NCBI GenBank assembly: GCA_964623885.1
Contig: CAZUVM010000073.1
Span: forward strand, 1 to 21,510
Length of the DNA: 21,510 nt
Source: CAZUVM01 sp964623885
GTDB taxonomy: Bacteria; Verrucomicrobiota; Verrucomicrobiia; Limisphaerales; UBA8199
Direction: 5' to 3'
The notes under the pieces were generated by a model. It saw only the letters and a list, made by a program, of their open reading frames with translations, was not told where the DNA came from and did no database searches. Each line of letters starts with the position of its first letter. Within the stretch, counting starts at the first letter, position 1. This document shows positions 9,661-17,571 of this stretch, piece after piece. Made by a program: the position numbers and the translations under genes.

Positions 9661-11172
9661 TCAAGGCCTTTGCCAACGCCAATGCAAGCGGCGAACGGTG
9701 GCCTTAGTGAGCTTAAACCGTTCCGAAATACGCTGATTTTCGACCCAAAAAATCTCCCCCTGCACCGTGATGGCAACCACCAATCGGCGCCGTTTGGCAT
9801 GCGGAACCTTCTGGTTGGTAAACAGATCCTGTAATTTGACGGTTTGGGACATCCCAATGGGCTGAAATCGGTCACCCGGTCGCCAATGCCGCAAGCGGAT
9901 CCTTGAGCCCACTAAATCAGCGTCGAAATGCTCCTGGCAAGGTATTCGCTCTGGGAGAGCCTTTCCGGGAGAATTTCGAACGGTCCAATTGATCTGCAAC
10001 CCTGCGAAAGTGATCTGTCCCGTGTGCGAATTGGTGTCTATGTCTAAAACATCTCCACTGAACGCTGCAGATTGTTCTCCATATCCGATATAGATAATGC
10101 CTTGCTCATCACGATAACAAACCACGCTTGTCTTAATCGGATTCCTCGCAGGCGATTTCTGGGTATTTTGGCGCAGCATTGAGGTCACCGCCGGACGAAA
10201 TGCGCCATCAGACCGTGTCGCAAGTCTAACGGAGACTTGTGTTCCTGGCACCAGTCGCAAGCGCTCAATTAACTCATAATCAGGCACAACTCCCAGCTCG
10301 AATAACTGCAATTGCAGGCAGCGCCTCTGAATGGCTGTAGGCAAGTCGGCAAATACAACACTCGATCCTTTGTTTTGTTTCTGCACTTCTTTACTGCTGT
10401 CTGATTTTGAGTTGCGCGTCTCATCCAACCAATGACGAGCGTAATCGGTGATCACGGCAGCATCTGCACCGACAAAGTCCATGACACGCGAGACGATCCT
10501 CTCCAAAGCTGGCTGGTACTGGCGCAGCAAGGGCAGCAACTCATGTCTTAGCCGATTGCGTTGCATGTCCAGGCAAACGTTGGTCGCATCCTCGCGGAAG
10601 CGCACTTTCTCAGCGAGCGCATATTCTCGCAGAACTGATTTTGGGAATTCCAACAACGGCCGCACCAGCATTAGTTTCGATTGCGCCGGGGATGGAGAGC
10701 GCCATTTCATGCCGGCCAGTGCCTCGGTCCCGCTACCGCGCAGTAATTTTAGAAAGAAGAGCTCGACCTGATCATCGGCATGATGCGCCAGAGCGATTTT
10801 CGAAGCTTTAAATCTCTTCGCAGCCCGCGCCAGAAAATCGTGGCGTAGCTCACGCGCCGCCATTTCAAGAGAAACTTTATGGCTTCGAGCGTGGCTGGAT
10901 ACATCGGCGCGCTCAACAATCGCTGGAATCCGCAAACGTTCGGCCTCGCGGCACACCAACCGCTCATCTGCAGCGCTGCTGCGACCGCGCAAGCGATGAT
11001 TTAAATGCCCAACCGCCAGCCGCCATTTGTGACTCGAAGAAAGGCGATGAAGAATGTGCAGGAGAACCATGGAGTCGACGCCTCCGGACACAGCGACCAG
11101 AATGGTGTCCCCAGGACGGAACAACCGGCGATTTTGGATAGCGCGTTCGACCTGCTCGAGCAAAGGGCTCAC
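9661..11172 (-). CDS. tilS: tRNA(Ile)-lysidine synthase TilS
   Basis: TilS modifies C34 of the CAU-anticodon tRNA(Ile) to lysidine with ATP and lysine, so the tRNA reads AUA. The 503-residue protein has the PP-loop SGGVDS at residues 29-34, followed by GHLNHRLRG and the conserved ALAHHADDQVE. NRLRHELLPLLRQYQP marks the linker to the middle domain. The C-terminal substrate domain contains IRLRHWRPGDRFQPIGM and KLQDLFTNQKVP, both typical of the TilS C-domain. The start is GTG at 11172, with a GGGGATG stretch upstream as a weak ribosome site. It follows the DUF1501 gene by 61 bp and precedes ftsH. Length and motif order are normal. Confidence 0.96.
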   Translation of the reverse strand: MSPLLEQVERAIQNRRLFRPGDTILVAVSGGVDSMVLLHILHRLSSSHKWRLAVGHLNHRLRGRSSAADERLVCREAERLRIPAIVERADVSSHARSHKVSLEMAARELRHDFLARAAKRFKASKIALAHHADDQVELFFLKLLRGSGTEALAGMKWRSPSPAQSKLMLVRPLLEFPKSVLREYALAEKVRFREDATNVCLDMQRNRLRHELLPLLRQYQPALERIVSRVMDFVGADAAVITDYARHWLDETRNSKSDSSKEVQKQNKGSSVVFADLPTAIQRRCLQLQLFELGVVPDYELIERLRLVPGTQVSVRLATRSDGAFRPAVTSMLRQNTQKSPARNPIKTSVVCYRDEQGIIYIGYGEQSAAFSGDVLDIDTNSHTGQITFAGLQINWTVRNSPGKALPERIPCQEHFDADLVGSRIRLRHWRPGDRFQPIGMSQTVKLQDLFTNQKVPHAKRRRLVVAITVQGEIFWVENQRISERFKLTKATVRRLHWRWQRP

Positions 11173-11233
11173 CGGCCCAAATCATCCCCGTGCGCACTTC
11201 AATTGGCAATTTTAATCCCCCGCCTTCGCTTGT

Positions 11234-12568
11234 TTAGACGAAGTCCAGGACGTCATATTTCTTCCCCAGCACGGTCAGACTCTTAGTCTTGAGCCACCGT
11301 TCAAGTACCGTGGCATAGACTGTTCGGAAATCGACCGTGTATTTCAAATCGCCCTGGAAAAGGTCTGTTGGAGCCAGGCTTGGATACCGTCCAAGAAGAC
11401 CGGCCTTTATCTTTTCTCCGACAATAAACATTGGCGCCGCCGCACCGTGATCGGTCCCGCCGCTGGCGTTCTCCGCAACACGCCGGCCAAACTCGCTGAA
11501 GGTCATCACCAACACGCGACTGAGATTCCCCTGAGTTTTCATTTCGCCCACGAACGCCTTGACTGAATCGCCAAGGTCTTTAAGCAGCCGGTCCTGCGTG
11601 GCAAGTTGGTTGGTGTGCGTGTCGTAGCCACCTTGCGACGCGTAATAAACGCGTGACGGCAAACCGCCCCCAATTAGCTTAGCTACGAGCTTGAGCGAGT
11701 TCCCCAGTGGCGATGCGGGGTAGTCCCCCGTGGTTTGAACTCGATTGGCAATCGATCGGATTTTGTCGGAGCTGACCTGAGCTTCCAGGGCAGTGCGCTC
11801 CAGGAAATCGAGTGCCGAACCAGAATGCTGGGCCGCGCCAGCCAGCGCGCCGATGGTCGCACCCGAATTATCAGCCATCTCAACATCCGAACCATTCAAC
11901 TTCCGAAAAGCCAGTTCGGTTTCTTTGACTTCCTCCGCTTTGCCGCGGCCAGGAATGAACCGGTAATTTTGAGGGTTATCAAGGCTGACGCCTTTCGGCT
12001 CTTTGGCTGTGAAAGCTTGCGGCATCTGCCGGCCTACGCTAACGCCAACCGTAGGGTCGCACCCCGCACAGGCATTGTCGAAATACCTTCCGAGCCAGCC
12101 GTATTGGTCGAATCGATCGGAGTCGCTGGCCGTCTGCCAAATCTCGGTGGAGCGGAAATGCGAGCGGTTCGGATTGGGATAACCGGCGCCCTGTACAATG
12201 CCGAGCTGACCTGCGTCGAACAGGTCCTTGAATCCAACCAGGTTCGCGTGGAGCGCGATGTCGTCATTCAGCCTCAGCAGCTTCGACTCGGGTAATGCCA
12301 GCCGCGGTCGCGCCCGGCGATAATAATCGTTGCTGAACGGAACCACCGTGTTTAAGCCGTCATTGCCGCCAGCCATTTGCAGTACTACCAAAATATTCCC
12401 GTCCCGCCCCGTGGTGGTTTGCGTTGCTGAATCCGCGGCCTCGGCTTGCAGCGCGGCGAGTGTGTTGGCCAGAAAACTCGGCACCGTCCACGACAGCGCC
12501 CCGCCCAACACGGTGGTCCGGAGAAAATCGCGTCGCGTTTGAAAAGATAACAATGAATTCTGGGACAT
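11234..12568 (-). CDS. DUF1501 family protein with Tat signal
   Basis: A 444-residue protein with a twin-arginine signal near the N-terminus (QTRRDFLRTTVLGGALSW), so it is probably exported folded, perhaps with a bound cofactor or metal. The DUF1501 core is clear: LVVLQMAGGNDGLNTVVPF, a histidine in ALHANLVGFKDLFDAGQL, NRSHFRSTEIWQTA, GGYDTHTNQLATQDRLL, FSEFGRRVAENASGGTDHG. The His/Asp pattern recalls the alkaline phosphatase/sulfatase superfamily, but no activity is established. Its start codon at 12568 is preceded by GGAGG (12573-12577 on the other strand) at short spacing. It lies 25 bp downstream of DUF1800, its usual partner in Planctomycetota and Verrucomicrobiota; the two are probably co-transcribed and may act together at the cell surface. 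Confidence 0.93.
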   Translation of the reverse strand: MSQNSLLSFQTRRDFLRTTVLGGALSWTVPSFLANTLAALQAEAADSATQTTTGRDGNILVVLQMAGGNDGLNTVVPFSNDYYRRARPRLALPESKLLRLNDDIALHANLVGFKDLFDAGQLGIVQGAGYPNPNRSHFRSTEIWQTASDSDRFDQYGWLGRYFDNACAGCDPTVGVSVGRQMPQAFTAKEPKGVSLDNPQNYRFIPGRGKAEEVKETELAFRKLNGSDVEMADNSGATIGALAGAAQHSGSALDFLERTALEAQVSSDKIRSIANRVQTTGDYPASPLGNSLKLVAKLIGGGLPSRVYYASQGGYDTHTNQLATQDRLLKDLGDSVKAFVGEMKTQGNLSRVLVMTFSEFGRRVAENASGGTDHGAAAPMFIVGEKIKAGLLGRYPSLAPTDLFQGDLKYTVDFRTVYATVLERWLKTKSLTVLGKKYDVLDFV

Positions 12569-12593
12569 AATGCCTCCAACCTTTAAAATGCTC

Positions 12594-14069
12594 TTACGTC
12601 AATTGATACTCGGGCGTACTCATCGCCAGGCGCAACGCACTGGCAACCGCCTCGTCATTCAGTTCGCTCTGCTCCTGCAGAAAATCCAGCAGCGTCTTTT
12701 CCTGCCGCGGCTGGAGCTTTGCCTGCAAAAGGCGCTTCTCCAGCGAATCAATGAATTTCTCTTGAGACGTTCGGGTTTCAGTCGGGAATAGCTTCGCCAC
12801 ATTCACTCCCCGCAACTGAACGTTTTGAACTCGCCGTTCGAGAGCGCGATTCATGTTCGGCCGATTGGCCATTCCGGCCCCGGCGAACATCGAAACATCA
12901 CCCTGAATGAGTGTCGCCGCTTCGTTATACCGCGCCAGGAGCGTATTGGTGGTAATCCAGCTCAAGCCGCCATCCCATCCCTTCACATTGGGCGGCGCGA
13001 ACAGGTCCTGTCCCAAATTTCGCGTGAGCGCCAAACAAGCCAGCGGCGGCGGCAGCTCGCGCTCCAGCACTCGCACGCTGCCAACCAGCCATTGCACCGG
13101 GCTTTTGACCTGGTTGCGCATGATAGACGGAGCGTAGAACTCCTCGCTCAAAAACATCGTCCTCAGCACCGGCTTGAAAGTGTCCTTCGCATTTCGAAAC
13201 TCCGCCTCCAGCGCTGACGCCAACGCCTCGGATGGTTCCACACCCGCGAAGAATTTCCACAGTTTGGAAGTAATAAACCTCGCCGCCTGCGGCTCGGCCA
13301 CGATCATTCTGAGGAAATCCTCACCATCAAAATTGCCGGTTTGTCCGAAAATCGTTTTTTGGCCGCGGTCGTGCCAGAACGGTCGCTCAATGAACGTCTG
13401 CTCCAACCGATCGTACGACCAACCCGTCAATGCCCGCGCGCCTTCCGTGATGTCTTTTTCCGTATAGTGGCCTTCACCCAATGCAAAAAGCTCCATCACC
13501 TCGCGGGCGAAATTTTCATTCGGGTGCTCCTTGCGGCTTTGCGCCTGGTCCAGCCAGATGAGCATGGCCGGATCCTTGGCCACAGCGATTAAGAGATCCG
13601 GCCAAGAACCCATTCCCATTTGGCGGAAAAGATCATTTTGACGCCACATCAAGTACGCGTCTCGGACCTTTTCCATGCTGGTCGCAAAATGTCCGTGCCA
13701 GAACAGAGTTAGTTTCTCTTGTAAAGACCGGGGCCCCTTGGCCATCCGGCGCAGCCACCACGCTTTCAGCTCAATTAAACGCTGCCGCTGGTTGCGTTGT
13801 TCCTCCTGCTGAATTTTGCGCCGCTCCTCAGGCTCCGCGGTCCGCGCCGCCTTTAATCTCTCCGCCCGGTCCGGGTCGGGCTTGGCCCAATCGGGATTCT
13901 CGGTCGGGTCGGCAATCTTCTCGTAATCCACCAACTGGTCCACGGCGCCTTCATGGTCCAGTGCCGCCAGCGATTCGATCTCCGTCGGTGTCCCCCCAAA
14001 GCCCGCCCGATTCAACAAATGCGCCGCCGCCGAAAAATCCCACCTTTTCCGAGGTAAAGCCTGCAACAT
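12594..14069 (-). CDS. DUF1800 domain-containing protein
   Basis: A 491-residue protein of the DUF1800 family. Motifs include AAHLLNRAGFGGTP near the N-terminus, LTLFWHGHFATSMEKV, HPNENFAREVMELFALGEGHYTEKDI, ARALTGWSY, and PPNVKGWDGGLSWITTNTLLAR. A charged, glutamine/arginine-rich helix lies at about residues 65-105 (RKIQQEEQRNQRQRL). No signal peptide is seen from ATG 14069, although the partner DUF1501 has a Tat leader, so it may be cytoplasmic or exported in complex. The function is unknown; these pairs are abundant in Planctomycetota and Verrucomicrobiota. Upstream and on the same strand, 75 bp away, is a predicted 42-residue membrane peptide. Confidence 0.92.
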   Translation of the reverse strand: MLQALPRKRWDFSAAAHLLNRAGFGGTPTEIESLAALDHEGAVDQLVDYEKIADPTENPDWAKPDPDRAERLKAARTAEPEERRKIQQEEQRNQRQRLIELKAWWLRRMAKGPRSLQEKLTLFWHGHFATSMEKVRDAYLMWRQNDLFRQMGMGSWPDLLIAVAKDPAMLIWLDQAQSRKEHPNENFAREVMELFALGEGHYTEKDITEGARALTGWSYDRLEQTFIERPFWHDRGQKTIFGQTGNFDGEDFLRMIVAEPQAARFITSKLWKFFAGVEPSEALASALEAEFRNAKDTFKPVLRTMFLSEEFYAPSIMRNQVKSPVQWLVGSVRVLERELPPPLACLALTRNLGQDLFAPPNVKGWDGGLSWITTNTLLARYNEAATLIQGDVSMFAGAGMANRPNMNRALERRVQNVQLRGVNVAKLFPTETRTSQEKFIDSLEKRLLQAKLQPRQEKTLLDFLQEQSELNDEAVASALRLAMSTPEYQLT

Positions 14070-14424
14070 ACAGAATCATAGACGATAATGAAACGAACAA
14101 GGTTTCATCATCGATACGGACATCCCACTTCCAGCCGCCACCAGCTAACGTCCGATCAACCAGGCCAGGCACAGACAACCCGCCGCCACAGCGCACGCGA
14201 CCGCCAAAATAAGGACCAACCTCCGCTTCTCCCGCCGCGAGAGCCCCGATTCGCTGCTTTCGTATTCGCTCATTTGGCAGCCCTTCCGTTCCCGCCGAGT
14301 ATGGCAGGCGGACGATAAAGGGAGAAGTAAAAACTTGACCATGCATACCATTCAAAATCCTGTTTTTCGTTGGCCCAGACTTATACAATACATTAGCAAT
14401 CTGAAAATCTCTAGGATCTGTCAT
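13951..14424 (-). CDS. Doubtful overlapping ORF with a strong ribosome site
   Basis: ATG 14424 is preceded by a perfect AAGGAG (complement of 14433-14438) at 8-nt spacing, the best Shine-Dalgarno match in this region. The first ~55 residues (from MTDPRDFQIANVLYKSG) look protein-like, but the remainder is glycine-rich, runs through the 42-residue membrane peptide in another frame and ends inside DUF1800. It could be a translated leader, the remnant of a frameshifted gene, or chance. I do not recognise it. Confidence 0.22.
   Translation of the reverse strand: MTDPRDFQIANVLYKSGPTKNRILNGMHGQVFTSPFIVRLPYSAGTEGLPNERIRKQRIGALAAGEAEVGPYFGGRVRCGGGLSVPGLVDRTLAGGGWKWDVRIDDETLFVSLSSMILYVAGFTSEKVGFFGGGAFVESGGLWGDTDGDRIAGGTGP
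14145..14273 (-). CDS. Small single-pass membrane peptide (42 residues)
   Basis: ATG 14273 opens a 42-residue frame: an acidic N-terminus (MSEYESSESG), a basic cluster (SRREKRR), then one strongly hydrophobic helix (LVLILAVACAVAAGCLCLAW) and a short LIGR tail. This is the expected layout of an inner-membrane protein with the N-terminus inside. GGAAGG lies 8 nt upstream (complement of 14282-14287). It sits 75 bp ahead of DUF1800 on the same strand and may be the first gene of that unit. No family is recognised. A competing frame starting at 14424 overlaps it. Confidence 0.55.
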   Translation of the reverse strand: MSEYESSESGLSRREKRRLVLILAVACAVAAGCLCLAWLIGR

Positions 14425-14518
14425 AACAAAATCTCCTTGCTACCGTCCAACTAGAGGACTTAGATAGTCGTATATGGGTTGAGGAGCTTCGCCGCGGCGT
14501 CGCTCCCCGCCCGTGCTT

Positions 14519-14524
14519 GGAAGG
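14519..14524 (+). promoter_or_regulatory. Ribosome binding site fixing the start at 14534
   Basis: GGAAGG lies 9 nt before ATG 14534. The frame is open from a GTG at 14513, but that start would lie upstream of this site, so ATG 14534 is preferred for the large VWA/propeller protein. Confidence 0.6.
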
Positions 14525-14533
14525 ATCATCATT

Positions 14534-17413
14534 ATGCGAAAGGCTCGAATACTCCGCGCCGGTTCCGCCGGTGGGGTCTGTCAACGCTATGTCAAAACCC
14601 TTTGCTCGCGTTCCCTGGCCGCGTTGGCCGGCGCGGTGCTCGCGCTCGCCGGCCCTCGGTTAATGGCCGCCGACATCGAAGCAATTCTCGTCCCCGGCCA
14701 AACTACTAACAGCAGCGCCAGTGTGACCCTGCCGACTCTGGCGCCCAAGGCCGATGTTCTGTTTTCGTTCGATGTGACGTCGAGCATGGGCGGCGTGATC
14801 GATACCGCCAAACGGAATGCGATTACCCTGATGACCGCCCTCGAGGCTACAGGGGTGAACTTTCAGTTCGGCGTGAGCTCGTTTGGCGATTACCCGGCCA
14901 CCTATAATTCCTGCGGTTACTCGAACACCTATGGCGCCGCGTTGTCGGGGATGCCCGCGGATTATCCTTATGCCCTCAACCAACCAATGACGACTGACCT
15001 GACCGCCGTCTCAACCGCTATCGGTTTGTTGCGGCTCACTCCCGGCATGGACTTTCCGGAGGCTTATACGCGCGCTCTGTACGAAAGTTATGCCGACACC
15101 AAAGTGCGCTGGCGCGCAGGAGTCAAAAAGGTCGTCGTCAATTTCGGCGATTCCATCCCGCACGACTGCAATATCAACGATGGGATTGCGTACACCATCG
15201 GCGTCGAGTCCTGGGGTGGCGACCCGGGCCGGGACGGAATCATAGGCACGGCGGACGACCTGGTGCTCAAAACGGTGTTGGAGGGCATGGCTTCCAACCA
15301 TGTCGTGTTGCTGGCCGCCCGCGTCAGCACCATTGCCTTCGAAGATTACTATTTTGATTATTGGACTAACTGGACCGGCAGGACGGGCGGCAAAGCTTTC
15401 GCCAGCACCGGCAGCACCTTGATCGGTGACCTGATGCATGAAATCACCAACAGCCTGGCCGTCAGTTGCATCGACCGCCTGCTGGTCGCGGTGGACCCGC
15501 CATTATTCAGCTCCTGGGTCACCCCGACGCCAGCCAGCTACGACGCGACCTGCTCGGGCGACACCCGCAATTTCGGCCTAGCAGTGAGCCCGCCGGCGGG
15601 AACACCCACCGGTGATTATTCTTTTACGGTGAACTTCCTGGATGATAAGGCAGTCGTGTACTTGTCCCAGACGGTGCTGGTGCACGTGCCGATTCCCCTG
15701 CCCCAGGCGCTCAACAACAGCAATTTGGTTTGGACCACGGAGCTTACTCTCCCGTGGTTTGGACAGTCTGGTGTTTCGCACGATGGATTCGCTTCGGGCC
15801 GCAATTACTACATGGCGGACAACCAGCAGAGCAGCTTCTCAACGATTGCCAACGGCCCGGGCACACTTTCTTTCTGGTGGAAAGTCTCCTCCCAAACCAA
15901 CGCCGACTGGCTGAGCTTTGCGAGTTATACCGGCGACACCATCAACGTAACCGCGCAGATCTCCGGCGAAACCGATTGGACACAAGTGACGGCCCTTTTG
16001 CCCGGAGGCGCCCAAACCCTGGTCTGGAGCTATGCCAAGGACGACTCGCAAAGTGCCGGCCTGGATGCCGGGTTTGTCGATCAGGTCAGTTATGTTTTTG
16101 GGCCGACGTTGCCTTTTATCATGACCCAACCAGCCAGCCAGGTGGTGATGGCCGCGACCCCGGTCAGTTTGTCGGTAGTGGCCGGCGGCACGCCGCCTTT
16201 GTCGTACCAATGGCGCCGGAATGGCTCGGATCTTCCCGGCGCCACCGCCCCGGTGCTGGCAATTCCCACTCCGGGCAACAAGGACGCGGGTTTGTATTCG
16301 GTGCGGGTCTACGATCCTTACGGCGGGACCAATAGCGCCAACGCCGCGCTAATCGTCGTCCCGTTGATCCTGCGCGGCGATAATTCGCGCGGCCAGGCCC
16401 CCAACAGCGTGCTCATCACCAATCACGTCGTCGGCATTGCCGCGGGCTCCTACCATACGCTGGCTCAACTCGCAGACGGTACGGCGATGGGTTGGGGCGA
16501 GAATTACGATGGACAGTGCAACCCGCCAAAAGGCCTGAGCAACGTCGTGCAACTGGCCGGCGGCGGTTATCACAGCCTGGCCCTGCGGGCCGATGGAACG
16601 GTCGTCGCCTGGGGCGCTAATGAGTATCATCAATGCGATGCGCCGGCCAGTTTGTCTAATGTCCTCGCCGTGGCGGCCGGCCGCTGGCACAGCCTGGCGT
16701 TGCGGGCCGACGGCAGTCTCGTTGCTTGGGGCGACAACGCATACGGTCAAACAGCCTTGCCCCCGGGACTGAACAAGGCGGTAGCGGTTGCCGCAGGCGG
16801 CAACCACAGCCTGGCACTTCGGCCCAATGGCACGATCGTCGCCTGGGGCGACAACTGTGATGCCGACGGCCGTTTCGTCGGCCAGTCGCGCGTGCCGACG
16901 GGGCTCAATGGCGTGCAGGCAATCGGCGCGGGCGATTACCACAGCCTGGCTGTGCGGACCAACGGAACCGTAATCGCCTGGGGCGATGATTCCCAGGGCC
17001 AATGTGAGGTGCCGGCCAACCTCAAGGCCGTGACCGTTGTCGGCGGCGGCACCCACACCATCGCCGTCAAAGCCGATTCGACCACTGTTGCCTGGGGCAA
17101 CAACTGGAACGGCCAGTGTAATTACCCTACAAACATGTTGGATATCGCCGCCGTGGCGGTCGGGGAGTCGCATAGCGTTTTCCTGGTCGGCCTCTCCCAA
17201 CCCAAACTCTTCCGCGCCGCCCACACCGCCGGCCAGTTCAACCTTTGCGTCCCGACTTACCCGGGCAAGAACTACGCCCTTGAATACAAGACCTCATTCG
17301 ATGCGGCCGCCTGGACTCCCACACCGCCCATCCGCGGCAACGGCGGCCTGCTCATCTTGACCGACCCGGCGGCAACCAACGCCCCTCGATTTTATCGCGT
17401 CGAAGTCTGGTAA
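14534..17413 (+). CDS. Large secreted VWA / jelly-roll / Ig / RCC1-propeller protein
   Basis: A 959-residue protein from ATG 14534. The signal peptide (SLAALAGAVLALAGPRLMA) follows an unusually long basic n-region. A von Willebrand A domain starts at ~73 with the metal site D80-V-T-S-S. Around residues 390-525 is a beta-sandwich module with GTLSFWWKVSS and DAGFVDQVSY, common in Verrucomicrobiota exported proteins. An Ig-like domain follows at ~526-610 (LSYQWRRNGSDL, DAGLYSVRVYD). Residues ~611-886 hold RCC1-like repeats of about 39 residues with HSLALRADGTVVAWG. The last ~70 residues (KNYALEYKTSFDAAAWTP, ending FYRVEVW) match a C-terminal module frequent in that phylum. It is probably a surface or extracellular adhesion/binding protein. 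Its ligand is unknown. It is divergent from the DUF1800 group and stands alone. Confidence 0.85.
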   Translation: MRKARILRAGSAGGVCQRYVKTLCSRSLAALAGAVLALAGPRLMAADIEAILVPGQTTNSSASVTLPTLAPKADVLFSFDVTSSMGGVIDTAKRNAITLMTALEATGVNFQFGVSSFGDYPATYNSCGYSNTYGAALSGMPADYPYALNQPMTTDLTAVSTAIGLLRLTPGMDFPEAYTRALYESYADTKVRWRAGVKKVVVNFGDSIPHDCNINDGIAYTIGVESWGGDPGRDGIIGTADDLVLKTVLEGMASNHVVLLAARVSTIAFEDYYFDYWTNWTGRTGGKAFASTGSTLIGDLMHEITNSLAVSCIDRLLVAVDPPLFSSWVTPTPASYDATCSGDTRNFGLAVSPPAGTPTGDYSFTVNFLDDKAVVYLSQTVLVHVPIPLPQALNNSNLVWTTELTLPWFGQSGVSHDGFASGRNYYMADNQQSSFSTIANGPGTLSFWWKVSSQTNADWLSFASYTGDTINVTAQISGETDWTQVTALLPGGAQTLVWSYAKDDSQSAGLDAGFVDQVSYVFGPTLPFIMTQPASQVVMAATPVSLSVVAGGTPPLSYQWRRNGSDLPGATAPVLAIPTPGNKDAGLYSVRVYDPYGGTNSANAALIVVPLILRGDNSRGQAPNSVLITNHVVGIAAGSYHTLAQLADGTAMGWGENYDGQCNPPKGLSNVVQLAGGGYHSLALRADGTVVAWGANEYHQCDAPASLSNVLAVAAGRWHSLALRADGSLVAWGDNAYGQTALPPGLNKAVAVAAGGNHSLALRPNGTIVAWGDNCDADGRFVGQSRVPTGLNGVQAIGAGDYHSLAVRTNGTVIAWGDDSQGQCEVPANLKAVTVVGGGTHTIAVKADSTTVAWGNNWNGQCNYPTNMLDIAAVAVGESHSVFLVGLSQPKLFRAAHTAGQFNLCVPTYPGKNYALEYKTSFDAAAWTPTPPIRGNGGLLILTDPAATNAPRFYRVEVW
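16427..17190 (+). repeat. RCC1-like repeat tract, six full blades plus a split seventh
   Basis: Six full repeats of about 117-135 bp follow the pattern V-x-A-V-A-A-G-x-x-H-S-L-A-L-R-A-D-G-T-V. A seventh half-repeat (IAAVAVGESHSVFLVG) ends the tract, and the segment just before the first blade (LILRGDNSRGQAPNSVLITN) supplies the missing half. This is how a closed seven-bladed propeller would be built. The DNA word CACAGCCTGGC recurs in four blades, showing fairly recent duplication. Confidence 0.75.
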
Positions 17414-17520
17414 CCACTTCATGCGCTAACTTAGAGGCGCCCACCACGCGGCGGCACGCCAGTCTAGGCCAGAAGAATTCTGGTCCATGGCCCACCGTAC
17501 GTTCATCTGGTTTAATACTC

Positions 17521-17549
17521 TTGACCAGTTCTTAAGGTCTCCTTAAGGT
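17521..17549 (+). promoter_or_regulatory. Candidate promoter of the mre cluster with overlapping inverted repeat
   Basis: TTGACC (17521-17526) is 17 nt from TAAGGT (17544-17549), a good -35 and a modest -10 for a housekeeping sigma factor. Between and over them lies a perfect inverted repeat, CTTAAGG-TCT-CCTTAAG (17531-17547), which could be an operator. The mreB start is 22 nt downstream of the -10. Confidence 0.35.
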
Positions 17550-17571
17550 TGCGCCTGTTGGGCAGCAATTC

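Noticed and set aside
9605..9682. N-terminal extension of ftsH to 9682
   Set aside because: The extra 26 residues overlap the tilS 3' end and do not resemble an FtsH N-terminus; ATG 9604 gives a normal one.
16349..17224. 291-residue open frame on the - strand
   Set aside because: It is antisense to the RCC1 repeats, and its apparent internal repeats mirror the repeats on the coding strand.
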